Assembly: GCA_033239125.1 (NCBI GenBank)
Contig: BSWB01000001.1
Coordinates: 53,599,001 to 53,663,000, forward strand
DNA: 64,000 nucleotides
Direction of reading: 5' to 3'
Origin: Fagopyrum homotropicum
Taxonomy: Eukaryota > Streptophyta > Magnoliopsida > Caryophyllales > Polygonaceae
Positions 36,536 to 48,739 of the stretch are shown here, one piece after another. Position 1 is the first letter of the stretch. Every line of letters begins with the position of its first letter. The notes beneath the pieces were generated by a model. It saw only the letters and a program-made list of their open reading frames with translations, searched no databases and was not told the DNA's origin. The position numbers and the translations under genes were made by a program.

Positions 36536-39500
36536 TCCCCCAGAATTAGACCTCATTGATGATCAAGCTTCAAGGAGCCTTGGAGGGTCTTCATTTGCTC
36601 TGGATTCATCTCATCCAACGCTATTTGGATCGTCTCCACTCGACAAAGGTCCTCCTAAACTTGAACTTAAACCCCTCCCCTCTCATTTGAAGTATGCTTT
36701 TCTTGGTAATAATTCAACATATCCGGTGATTGTTAATGCATGCTTAAGTGATGATGAACTTGCTAAGTTGTTGCATGAATTAAGATTGCATAGGAAAGCC
36801 ATTGGCTATACTATTGATGATTTGGTTAGCATAAAACCTTCTTTGTGCATGCATAAGATATTGATGGAAGATAATCATAAACTCTCTATTAAACATCAAA
36901 GGAGATTGAATCCCGTAATGAAAGAGGTAGTCAAAAAGGAAATCATTAAGTTGCTAGATGCGGGAATAATCTACCCTATTTCGGATAGTAAGTGGGTTAG
37001 TCCCGTTCATGTAGTTCCTAAGAAGGGTGGGATGACCGTAGTGACTAATGAGAACAATGAACTAATCCCAACTAGGACGGTTACGGGGTGGAGGATGTGT
37101 ATTGACTATAGAAAGCTTAACATGGCCTCTAGGAAAGATCACTCCCCTCTCCCTTTCATTGACCAAATGCTAGAAAGGTTAGCTCAACATTCTCATTTTT
37201 GCTATTTAGATGGCTATAGTGGATTCTTCCAAATCCCTATCCACCCCGATGACCAAGAGAAAACAACATTTACATGTCCATGGGGTACTTTTGCATATAG
37301 GAGAATGCCATTTGGGTTGTGTAATGCACCCGCCACCTTCCAAAGGTGTATGATGACTATCTTTTCGGAATACATTGAAAATATCATGGAAGTGTTCATG
37401 GATGATTTCTCTGTTTATGGTTCTTCCTTTGATAATTGCTTGGCTAACTTGTCATTAGTATTGCAAAGATGTGAGGAGACAAATGTTGTCTTGAATTGGG
37501 AAAAATGCCACTTCATGGTAAGTGAAGGCATTGTGTTAGGACACTTGGTGTCTAACCGTGGCATTGAGGTTGATAGGGCCAAGATTGAAACGATAGAGAA
37601 GTTGCCACCACCTACCTCGGTGAAGGGGGTAAGGAGTTTCTTAGGGCATGCCGGTTTTTACCGGAGGTTTATTCAAGACTTCTCTAAAATTTCTAAGCCT
37701 CTTACTAACCTACTAATGAAGGATGTTGAATTTGTCTTCTCCAAAGAATGCCTTGAGGCTTTTTGTAGGTTGAAGAACGCCTTGATCTCCGCACCTATCA
37801 TGCAACCTCCGGATTGGAGCCTACCATTTGAGATCATGTGTGATGCGAGTGATGTAGCCGTTGGGGTTGTTTGGGGCAAAGGAAAGATGGGCGCACTCAT
37901 GCCATTTATTATGCTACCAAGACGCTAGATGATGCCCAACTCAATTATGCTACCACCGAGAAGGAGTTGCTAGCGGTTGTGTATGCATTTGAGAAGTTCC
38001 GCTCATATCTTGTTGGAGCGAAGGTCATAGTTTATACGGATCATGCTGCGATCCGTTATCTACTTACAAAGAAGGATGCCAAACCAAGGTTGATTCGGTG
38101 GATCCTTCTTCTTCAGGAGTTTGATTTGGAAATCCGGGACAAGAAGGGATCCGAGAACTCCGTGGCGGATCACCTTAGTAGACTCCCACCATTGGAGCTT
38201 GAAAGAGATGACATCCCGATTGATGACTCATTCCGGGACGAGCAATTACAAATGATGGAGGAATGCTTGTTCCAAGTGTCTAGAGGAAGCGAGCCATGGT
38301 TTGCCGACATTGTGAACTACTTAGTGTGTGAGGAAGTGCCTCCCGGTTTGACATATGCCCAAAGAAAGAAGTTCTTCAAGGATGTGAGGCACTACTATTG
38401 GAGTGAACCACTTTTGTTCAAGAGAGGGCCGGATGGAATGTTTAGAAGATGCATACCGGAGGATGAGGTGGAGAGTGTGATCCGCCATTGTCATTCCTTG
38501 CCATGTGGAGGGCATGCTAGCTCACACAAGACATGTGCTAAAGTGTTGCAATCGGGTTTCTTTTGGCCAAGTTTGTTCAAGGATGTGCAAAGCTTTGTGG
38601 TAGCTTGTGATGCTTGCCAAAGGACGGGCAACATCTCAAGGAGGAATGAGATGCCCTTGAACAACATACAAGAAGTGGAAATATTTGATGTGTGGGGTGT
38701 GGACTTCATGGGACCATTCCCTTCTTCATGTGGCAACCTCTACATCCTATTGGCGGTTGACTATGTTTCGAGATTGGTGGAGGCAATCGCCTCTCCTACA
38801 AATGACGCCAAGGTTGTGGTGCGGTTCTTCAACCGAGTGATCTTTCCTAGGTTTGGAACACCAAGGGTGATCATAAGCGATGGAGGGAAGCACTTCACCA
38901 ATAGGAACTTTGGGGCACTTTTGGCTAAGTATGGGGTGACTCATAAGGCGGCAACACCTTACCATCCCCAAACTAGTGGCCAAGTGGAGATCTCCAACTG
39001 GGAGATAAAGGGAATCCTTGAGAAGACGGTCTCTAGGACGAGAAAGGATTGGGCTATGAAGCTCGATGATGCCTTGTGGGCATATAGAACCGCCTTCAAA
39101 ACACCCATTGGCACCACTCCCTACAAGTTAGTCTATGGCAAGTCTTGCCACCTTCCGGTAGAGATGGAGCATAGAGCCTATTGGGCCATTAAGTGGTTAA
39201 ATTTTGATCTCAAAGAGGCCGGAGAGAAGAGGTTGCTTGATATGAACGCCCTTGAGGAGATCCGGTTGGATGCCTATGAGAATGCCCGGATCTACAAGGA
39301 GAGGACCAAATAGTGGCATGACAAGCGCCTCATCCCGAAGGAGTTGAGTGAAGGCAACCTTGTCCTTCTCTTCAACTCAAGGCTGCGGCTCTTCCCCGGA
39401 AAGCTAAAATCAAGATGGACCGGGCCATATGTGGTGAAGAAGATCTTCCCCCATGGAGCTATTGAAATAGGAGGGGAGCATTGTGGAGATTTCAAGGTGA

Positions 39501-39571
39501 ATGGGCACCGGTTGAAGAAGTATATCCCGGGAGCTCCGGTGGATATGATTGCCCCACTTCACCTAGAATGA
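36501..39571 (+). pseudogene. Gypsy-B pol: RT, RNase H, integrase
   Basis: Reverse transcriptase (about 36850-37550) has GWRMCIDYRKLN, YLDGYSGFFQIPI, FGLCNAPATFQRCM and active site FMDDFSVYG. The RNase H region (DASDVAVGVV) is followed by a one-base frameshift near 37870-37890. The second frame (37871-39313) continues RNase H (YTDHAAIRYLL), then the integrase zinc finger (HCHSLPCGGH...CDACQRTG), and the catalytic core (WGVDFMGPF, IISDGGKHF, GQVEISNWEIK). A TAG at 39311-39313 cuts the C-terminal domain, which continues to 39571. Gag and protease are absent. With only two lesions it is young. Confidence 0.92.
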
Positions 39572-41246
39572 GACGCCCCCGAGTTTGGTCAAGCTAATGA
39601 CCTTAAAGAAGCGCTTGGTGGGAGGCAACCCATTGGTAATGTTTTCCCTTTCTCGTTTTGTTTTTGTTTTAAATTTTTCTATTTTTGTGTGTGTTTTGTG
39701 TGCTTAGTGTGTGTGCTAGAGCCTTAGTAGCATTGGAAGCCTTGCATGGCATGTGAATGATGATGATGAACCCCTCATCAATTATGGGTGGAGCGGACGC
39801 GGAACTTGGACGGCTAGAGGTGCCTAGCGCGGGTCCCAACGCTTTGATGAATGCTTAGAGCTCTCTACCATTATTGATAGGATCATCCAACATCAATTCC
39901 ACTTGAGATTCCCAAGTACCATAGCAAACCATTTTTACATTGTGAGAACCCTCTTTCACTCTTCTTTACTTCAATTACACATTAGGGACAATGTGTTTCT
40001 AAGTATGGGGTGGGGTTTGCATGATCCTTTGCATGATAAGCATCTAGGATAGTTTAAAATCTTCACATGTCTTGCATTATATATATATTCATTTCGAAAA
40101 TCCCATAAAAATCAGAAAATTTAAAAAATTTTGTGCTTTCTAGGCTTGGATATGACCCTAATGATGAATCTTGTCTTGTGGATTGGCTATGGATGACCTT
40201 ATGTGTTAAATTGATGAATACATATGTAGACTTGAAGTACTTCTCTTGAAACTCATGAATGATTTGTGATCATGATGTTTGCCTAGAATGGATAGAGTGT
40301 TGAAAGTCGAAATTACATGCTAGTTCTTGCACACCATCTAGGAATGAATGAGGCAATTCATCTTCCTCTAATTCTCATCTTGATCATGTTGTTTGAGCAC
40401 CTCAATGGATAAAAATTGACCTCTTTTGACCCATCCGGGAATAGGAGCATGTTAGTGTGTTGATGTGTGTGAAAAGCAAGTGTGGGGGGAAGATGTTGAT
40501 GAAAGAATGTCATGAATAAAATGCTGAATTTGTTGTGAAAGTGTAGACAAAAACATAGGTTTGGGGACGTTGGCTTAAATGACAAGTAACTCGGTACACT
40601 TCACATAATCGGGTGTTGGTGCCTTGCCAAAGTCAAATAAACCAATAGTCCTAACGAGCTTTGGTATGTGTGCCCGGTGTGGATGCACCTCGAAAAATAG
40701 AAAAAGCCCGAGGATGGCTAATCACCGAGGTTTCGGCTTTTGTACACCAATGCCATTGTCTCAAAAATAAGTCAAAGAAAAAGAAAAGAAAGAAAAGATA
40801 GAGAAAATATATACTTGAGGGAAGTTGATCGAGGACAAGATTGTGGAGTTAGTTCCATTCCCGGATTAGCATCACATAGCCTAGAAAAATCCCCACCTAA
40901 TCACAACGTTTCTTGGCCTTTTATTTCACAAGACCTTATGACCTATTTGCATGTTTGTAAGATTTAGTAATCTAGATTGGATATGCTCTTGATCATCTTG
41001 ACTTCGTCATCTTTACATTTCATGCATGCTTTTGAGTTAAGTACAATCGTCTTTCCACGCCTTCATTTATTTGATACATAATTGCTTGTCCGTTGCCATA
41101 AAACATGACTATGAAGGTGATCCAATAGTAGAAGCACAAACCCAAAAAGATTTTGCCATTTTTCTGCATACATAAATCATGTTATCTCGTAGTGTATAGT
41201 TGAGAATTTGCTCGGGGATGAGCAAACCTTAAGTATGGGGTATTTT
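39572..41246 (+). other. Gypsy-B 3' untranslated region, copy 2
   Basis: This is a near-identical repeat of 32921-34593, including the post-integrase block, the internal purine-rich motif (about 39990-40012), the hairpin at 40589-40614 and the purine tract before the LTR. Confidence 0.85.
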
Positions 41247-43080
41247 TGATAACACGATTTATGACTTAGGTTTAGGTAATCATTTAGATAGATTTGTCAC
41301 TCATTCATGCATTGGTTAGCACTAGTTCACAACGTTTGCACTCAATTCACGTATTTTGTCGAGATAGACGTCTACACGGACTTGTGCATTGCTTTGTAGG
41401 TACTTTGGGAGATTTAGGAGCTAAATCGATACGTTTGAGGATCGTTCATCAAGATGACACACCCTCGGACTCATTAGGATGCAAGCTAAGGGCTAAGGAG
41501 GACTCATGGAACCTTGCCAACACAAGCCATGCACCAAATCGAAGCTTAATGATCAAAAGCGAAGCTGAAGCACCAAACCACAGTTCACTGAAGGTCCACG
41601 GCCGTGGAACCAACCGTGGTTCTTGCCAGGTTTTTGTGACAGCTGTGCCACGATCTCTTGGCCAGCTCTTGCAAAGTTGTAGTATAAAAGTGGTCCTGCA
41701 TTGGCTGAGAAGAGCATCATTCAATTGGGTATTCTCCCATCACTCTACACACACAACAAGACTCTCAACAAGAAGATTCTTGAAGGAGGAGGTAGAAGGA
41801 AGCCACCATTGGAGAAGAGCTCCATTGGAGAGAAGAAGAAGAACACACCATTGATAGACTTGGATAGCTTTGTAGTGAAGAATTCCGGAATCGATTTCTA
41901 GAGTTGTATGAACCATTTAAACCTTCTTTAAGAAGGATTGTGAGTCATTCTAATTCCATTTTCAGCTTGGTTTTGTTCACTTCACTTGTTCATCTCTTTC
42001 TCTTCATTATCTTGCAAATGGAAGCCATGATTTTATATTTGATGATTTTGATTGCTATGATGAATGTTGTAGGCTAAATAGATGTGATTCTAGGGTAAGG
42101 AAAGAATGGTTATGGCTAGGACTATGATAGGATGGACTTAGATTAGCCATTGGATGACTCACTTGCTTGGACGTGGCCTCTGTTGAAGTCCACGGATTGT
42201 TCTTGACAAACCACGGCCGTGGACTTGATAGAACAAACCGTGATTCTCCCTGGTTCGATGGATCTAGCTTTAGTTAGTTAGAATGTTGAAATCCTAGAGT
42301 TTGTTGAGTTAAATCTACCCTAGGGTGACCTAGTATTAGCAACTAAGTGTTAGAAGAGACCTACCCGGTAATCCCTACTCTTAGATCTTAAAGATGACAA
42401 ACCCTAGGTAGTGGTGAGCCTCATAAGCCGCCATTGGACTAAGTGTGCTAGGATAGTTGCTTAGGACTAACCCTTTCGAGACTTACCCGGTAAGGATAGG
42501 TTAGATCCCTAGGTGACAATCCGGTTTGTGTAGAATTCCGCCCCTTAGGTTCTTAGAGACTTACCCGGTGATGAGATCTTAGGGATGGATTAGTGGACCA
42601 TGAGACCTACCCGGTGATTGATCTCAATCTAGAAACACTTACTCCCAACATATCATAGTTAATCCAAGGAATGATTAGATAGCTTGAGTCCTATGCCATG
42701 ACCGGAATTTCCAACCCCTAGAATCCGCTTTTCTATCTTTGATCTATATCTCGTTCTTTCTTGTTTGTTTGTGTTGATTTGTTAGCATAGTTGATTTGTT
42801 TATTTTGCATGCTTAGTGATCCTTGATTGATCACCTAAAAACCCACCAAAAACATTTAGATTTTCATTTCTTTATTTCTCTCTCTTTTCTTAACCTAGAT
42901 CTTCACTAAACTTAATCATAAATCGAATCAATCTCACCTTAGTCTTTGTGTTCGACCTCGGAATACTATCCGTACTACAAACGTCCCGTACACTGCGGGT
43001 TCGCTAGGAGTTAGGATAAATATAACGAGAATATAAATTTAAAGCTTATTGCGTGCACATCACACGATCTTAGCGTAACA
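41247..43080 (+). repeat. Gypsy-B LTR, copy 2
   Basis: 1834 bp with the same ends as copy 1. Words are at 41596-41607 and 42211-42222, and TATAAAAG at 41693-41700. It is followed by AGTTTTTG, the start of the normal leader, and then abruptly by RT coding sequence. It therefore stands in the position of a 5' LTR whose leader, gag and most of RT have been lost. Confidence 0.92.
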
Positions 43081-43088
43081 AGTTTTTG

Positions 43089-45010
43089 GACATGTTGGAT
43101 TTTATAGACGTTTTATAAAAGATTTCTCTAAGATATCAAAACCGCTTACTAATCTATTGATGAAGGATGCAGTTTTTTATTTTTCGCAGGAGTGCTTAGA
43201 TGCGTTTCATAAGATCCGGGAAGCTCTAATCTCAGCCCCGATCATTCAACCCCCGGATTGGAATCTTCCATTCGAGGTCATGTGTGATGCAAGTGACGTA
43301 GCTATAGGAGTTGTGCTTGGGCAAAAGAAGGAAGGACGAACCCATGCTATCTACTACGCTAGCAAGATGCTAGATGAAGTGTAGCTTAACTATGCCACTA
43401 CTAAAAAGGAATTTCTAGCTATTGTTTATGCATTTGAAAAGTTTCGTTTTTATCTTGTAGGTGCAAAGGTGATTGTATACACGGATCATGCTGCGATCCG
43501 GTATCTACTTGCAAAGAAGGATGCGAAACCAAGGCTGATTAGATGGATTCTTCTCCTACAAGAATTCGATCTAGAGATCCGTGACAAGAAGGGTTCGGAA
43601 AATTCTATTGCGGATCATTTGAGTCGTTTACCACATCTAAAGGACGACAATCTACCTATAGATGACTCCTTTCCGGACGAGCATTTACACATCATAGAGG
43701 AGTGCATCGACAAGATTACTAAAGGTAACGAACCATGGTTTGCTGATTTTGTTAACTATTTGGTTTGCCAGAAAATACCACCCGGATTATCCTATGCACA
43801 AAGGAAGAAGTTCTTTAAGGATGTCCGGGAATACTTTTGGAATGAACCTCTCCTCTTCAAGAGAGGTCCTGACGGCATCATTCGACGATGTGTGTTGGAA
43901 GACCAGATGCAAAGCGTCATCCGTCATTGTCATTCACTACCTTGTGGAGGACACGCTAGCTCGAACAAGACTAGCGCTAAGGTATTGCAATCTGGATTCT
44001 TTTGGCCTACTTTATTTAAAGATGTGCAAACCTTTGTTTCCTGCTGCGATGCTTGTCAAAGAACAGGGAACATATCCAGGAGAAACGAAATGCCTCTTAA
44101 CAACATTCAGGAGGTAGAGATCTTTGATGTTTGGGGAGTAGACTTCATGGGACCCTTCCCATCATCTTGTGGAAACCAATACATACTTCTAGCTGTAGAT
44201 TATGTTTCGAGATGGGTTGAAGCAATTGCCTCTCCCACTAATGATGCCATGGTTGTGGTTAAGTTCTTTAACAAGACTATTTTCCCAAGGTTTGGGACAC
44301 CACGGACTATCATTAGTGATGGAGGCTCTCACTTCATTGCCCGACGATTCGAAGCTCTACTAGCTAAGTATGGGGTGACTCACAAGATCGCCACCCCTTA
44401 CCATCCACAAACAAGTGAACAAGTGGAGATGTCGACCCGGGAGATTAAAGGAATCCTAGAGAAAACAGTTTCGAAGACAAGGAAAGATTGGTCTTTGAAG
44501 CTAGATGACGCATTGTGGACATACCGGACTGCATACAAGACTCCCATAGGAACGACACCATACAACCTTGTGTATGGGAAGTCTTGTCACTTACCGGTAG
44601 AGCTGGAACATAAGGCGTATTGGGCAGTACAGTGGTTAAACTTCAGCATGAAGGAAGGAGGCGAGAAGCGCCTTTTGGACCTTAACGAGCTTGAAGAACT
44701 TCGCTTAAATGCCTACGAGAACGCCAAGATCTACAAGGAGAGAGCGAAGCGTTGGCATGATAAGCACATCATTCCAAAGGACCTCAAGGAAGGAGATCAA
44801 GTTCTCCTCTTCAATTCAAGACTTCGTCTCTTTCCAGGTAAGCTTAAATCTTGTTGGACCGGACCTTATCTAATCAAACATGTTTTTCCCCATGGCGCAG
44901 TTGAAGTATGGGGTGAAAAGGGCGGAAGCTTTAAGGTGAACGGTCAACGACTCAAGAAGTATTCACCGGAACTCCAAGCTAAGGAGTTCGCACCTACCGC
45001 ACTCGAATAG
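43089..45010 (+). pseudogene. Gypsy-A pol remnant: end of RT, RNase H, integrase
   Basis: The remnant begins inside RT at GHVGFYRRFIKDFSKISKPL. It continues through RNase H (CDASDVAIGVVLGQ, then a stop at 43382-43384 where Gln is expected; YTDHAAIRYLLAKKDAKPRL). The integrase follows (HCHSLPCGGHASSNKT, WGVDFMGPFPSS, IISDGGSHF, EQVEMSTREIKGIL) and ends at TAG 45008-45010. Codon differences from Gypsy-B are numerous, so A and B are distinct subfamilies. The catalytic Asp residues are present. The usual GQVE is EQVE here. Confidence 0.9.
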
Positions 45011-45179
45011 GTGCAAGTACGGTCTAGCTACGGACCTTAAACAAGCGCTTCTTGGGAGGCAACCCAAGGTATTGCACTTATGCTTTTGTTTGTCATTCTT
45101 AGATTAGATTAGTCTAGACGTTTTTGTTTTGTTTTGCCCTCGATACCTTCCGGTATGTTGTGTTTTTGGATGTAGGAGC

Positions 45180-45833
45180 AATTGAATAGGCAATGGGAAA
45201 GGAAAAAGTTGGAAGAAATTGATGAAACTCGGATTTTGGCACATTACAGAGAGTTCCACGCCCTAAACCACGGTCGTGGAGGCTACAATGACCGTAAATT
45301 TTCAAAATCTGAGAAAAATCACCAAAAACCACGGGTCCGTACAAAACCACGGCCGTGGAAACCCCCGAGTGACCGTGATTTTCAAAAAATTTTACGGCCA
45401 CTATATAAACCACCTTCCTTCACAAAAACACCCCCATTCCCAAATCCACGCCCCTCTTCCACGCCCTAAACTCCGAAAATCTCCACATCTCACAAATCCT
45501 CATTCGGTAATCGTTTCGAATGATGCTTGGTACTAAAGTGGAGCATTTTCATTCCTCTACAAGATCCAATCGACAAAACAAGTGAACAATCCCTCCAGAA
45601 GGCAGAATTTGGATTCAAAGATCCAAAACCCTAGGTTTTTACTCTTCTTCTCTTCTTTGTCAATTCGGGCTAAATTTTCGCAAGAACTTAGAGAAATTGC
45701 ATAGGATTGAGATTGGAATTAGTCTAGGACAGGTTCTGCTGAGTTTGTTGTTGATTTTGTTGAGATTTGAGCAAATCAAAGACGAATCACGATCTCTAGA
45801 ACTTCCACGGCCGTGGAATAGGAAGAACTGACC
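45180..45833 (+). promoter_or_regulatory. LTR-like internal promoter region before the Gypsy-A accessory ORF
   Basis: It contains CCACGGTCGTGG (45268-45279) and CCACGGCCGTGG (45347-45358), then TATATAAA (45402-45409), and another perfect word at 45805-45816 just before the ORF. This matches the arrangement word-TATA-word seen in the Gypsy-B LTR. No long frame occupies the stretch. It may be a separate promoter for the accessory ORF. Transcription is inferred only. Confidence 0.5.
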
Positions 45834-47419
45834 GTGGTTTTTTCTAGAATTGAGAAAATGTTCACGAGAAGTGCAGGAAAGAAAAAGAAGAGAAAGGGTG
45901 ATAGTTCCTCTTCTTCGCAAGCCCCTCCTAGTGAACCACCATCACCTCCACGCCCTAGAATCCCAACCATTCACCCAAACTATCTAGAGGCTTTAGAAAA
46001 GATTGAGGAGAGAGCAGTCATAGGACCTAGATACCTCTTGCTTGAGGAGTTGGAGCCACTTAATGTGGTGAATGACTTGACATGGCTCTTGGATAGAGCC
46101 GGACTGATTGTTTTCTCCGCTATTCGAGCGGATGCATATGAGGAGATTACGAGGGAGTTTGTTATTTCCTTCGAGCACAACCATGTCGAGAGGACGGTAT
46201 CTTTTAGATTGATGGAGACGGATTATGAGTTCTCTATCTAGCAGTTTGGAGCCTTCTTTGGGTTCCATGAGACCTTTAACGGTCGTTTCCCTAGCGGTGT
46301 ATACGCTAAGGACTTCTGGGAAGATATAACCATGATTTATGCTAGTGAGGACCGCTGGCAGCCAGCTGACACCAAGGCTATGCTCATCTACCACTTAGCC
46401 TTGAAGATAGCTCATAGGGTCCTTCCGAGTGCCTATTCCTTAGGACCGCGACACCCCAAAAGATAAAGACCAATGAGCTATTCCTTCTCTATTGCATGCT
46501 CCACGGTAGACCCGCTGATTGTGCCACCCTCCTAGCCTCCACCATGAGCAAGCTTAAGAACAAGAGGGCTGGGAATATTGGGTATGGTGGAATGGTTACC
46601 CACATAGCTACGCAGCTCGGGATTGATTGCCCCACATGCACTAGGATAGCGGCGAGACCTTTGGGTCTCAAGAGCCTTATGACTAGGGGTATGATCTTTC
46701 CTAGACACCGAGGTCCACCTACTGCTGCTATGCCATGGGAGGATAGAGGAGGTAGAGGCATTCCGTGGCTTCCTAAGTATTCCATTATGGCTGGACGCCA
46801 TAATTGGAAGGAGACATTTGCTGTTATGCATGCGAATAGATTAGCACCGCCTCCTTACGTTCCGGATGAGCCTCCAGCTGAGGATATGGGAGGAGGTGAT
46901 TACTATGAGGGAGGAGGTGATGAGCAGACATTTGGCACGTTTCCGGATCAGCCGGACACCTTCCCGGACTTACCTAGACAGTCTCCCCGCCCTTCTAGAC
47001 CTTCCGGTGCTTCTTCCTCTCGCCGTGCTAGTGTGAGCGAGAGACCGGCATGGATGGATGCTCTTCCCGCTTGGTATGGAGCACAGCCGGAGTGGATAGG
47101 AGCTCCGCCACCATGGTATGCACAGCCACCAGCAGCACCGGCCCCATAGGATGCACCAGCATGGTACGACCAGCCGCCGGCATGATATGAGCAGCTTCCG
47201 GCATGGGCTACAGATCTTTCCAGGAGGGTAGGAGACTTGGAGATTCATAGGGATACTCATGATGCACGGGTTGATGAGCATGACCGGATGATGAGGGATA
47301 TCTACCGCCAGCAGTTTGGGTGGAACTTCAACTCCGATTTCCACCCGTTTCCCCCACCGCCTCCACCGCAGCGACGAGATTTCATGATAGCCAGTTTCAG
47401 CCGTCCCACCGCCGTCTAG
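45834..47419 (+). pseudogene. Gypsy-A accessory ORF (Athila-type, env position)
   Basis: It lies between integrase and 3' LTR, in the sense of pol, where Athila elements have a third ORF. Starts at 45834 or 45858 give an N-terminus with GKKKKRKGDSSSS, a possible nuclear signal. It continues PRYLLLEELEPLNVVNDLTW, an FRL...QFGAFFGF segment and then TKAMLIYHLALKIAHRVLP. The C-terminal half is rich in Pro and in Trp-Tyr pairs, ending QQFGWNFNSDF. It has an in-frame TAG at 46239-46241, a frameshift near 46450-46490 and further stops at 47147 and about 47183. The pattern resembles the ATHILA ORF1 family. No membrane segment is evident, so an envelope role is not supported. Confidence 0.65.
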
Positions 47420-48739
47420 TGAGTTCATTTTTCTCTTCTTTCTTTTCTTTATTTCTGTTTGAACATTGAGGACAATGTTTGTCTTAAGTATGGGGTGGGG
47501 TGTGACTATGTGTTGTAATAACTCTACTACATTTGCTTGCCTTGATCGATGACACTTTGCATGTTTCATTTCATAGTCACACGTTTCATTATTGCATTGT
47601 ATGAAAAAGTTTTTGAAAAACCCATAAAAATGTGAAAAAGTTTGAAAAATTCTAAAAAGGTTTTGTGCTTCTAAGATTTGAGATGATTTCTATGATAATT
47701 CCTACTTGCGGATTGAGCTTTTGATGACAATTATATGCCTAAACGAATAATGAATTGAAAAGGAATTGAATGTGTTGACTATCCTTTCTTGCAAGTTTCA
47801 TAATGTGAAGAGTTTTATCTAAATCATATTGAGAAATCGAGGTTGAAATCACATGATGAGTTCTTATACTTCTTTATGAAATGATTAAGGCAATTCGAAT
47901 TTTCTTTCACCTTTCTTTGATCACATAGCCCCACAATGAAAGTAATTGCCTCCCTTACCTGTCCGGGAATTTGGATGAGTTGATATTTGGCATGTTTGAT
48001 GTGGGAGGGCCATGAAAGCAAATTTTTGCATTCAAAGAATAGAATTGATAGGTTTGGGGAAGTTAATCATGACGATGAGTAACTCGGCACCATTCACATA
48101 GCCGGGTGTTTGTGTCTTGCCAAAGTCGGATTGAGCGATATTCCTAACGGATTATGGTATGTGCATCAAGGGTTTGAGGCATCTCGAAATTGAGAAACGC
48201 CAATCTCCTAGGCTTCGGTTTTTGTGCACCGCTGTCTATAATCCAAAAGTAAATTCGAAAAATAATGTGAAAAAGAAGAGAGGAAAGCTCAAAGTTGATG
48301 GTGTTGCAATTCAAAATAAAAAGAAAAAGAGTTGGGTTATCCATTTTCCCGGATTCATGCATCACATCCTTTATAAGTTTCCCTCCCTTCCGCATTCTAG
48401 ACCTTACTTGGAAGTCCTTAAGATCAAAAGAATGTTATTTGACTTGGTGATCTAAATTGAAGTTTATTATGCTTGATTTTGATAATGCTTGAAGGTTATG
48501 ATGTTTGCCTTAAAGATTAACCAATTCATGATGTTTCTTTACTTTACATTCTTTGGTTTATGTATATAAGCGTTTCAAGGGTGAATGAAGCAAGGTTTGA
48601 GAATGATCTATTGACTAGAAGCACACTTACCTAAAAGATGTTTTGTTTTTGAGTTTGTATGCATATTTAATCCTAACTTGTGTTCTAAGCTTTCGAAAAC
48701 CTTACTTGGGGACAAGCAAGTGACAAGTATGGGTTATTT
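47420..48739 (+). other. Gypsy-A 3' untranslated region
   Basis: It carries the purine-rich GAGGACAATG...AAGTATGGGGTGGGG motif (about 47468-47502), conserved blocks shared with Gypsy-B (for example GTGTCTTGCCAAAGTC), a hairpin at 48082-48107, and a GGGGACAAGC...AAGTATGGG tract before the LTR. Confidence 0.8.
48082..48107 (+). ncRNA. Conserved 3' UTR hairpin, Gypsy-A
   Basis: The stem ACTCGGC/GCCGGGT has 7 bp. Compared with Gypsy-B, the base pair next to the loop changes from U-A to C-G on both sides, and a G-U becomes G-C. The loop is 12 nt in both and ends TTCACATA. Confidence 0.6.

Noticed and set aside
45834..47419. Envelope gene of an endogenous retrovirus-like element
   Set aside because: The position fits the env-like ORF of Athila, but no signal peptide, transmembrane helix or fusion-type segment is visible. 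I call it an accessory ORF only.
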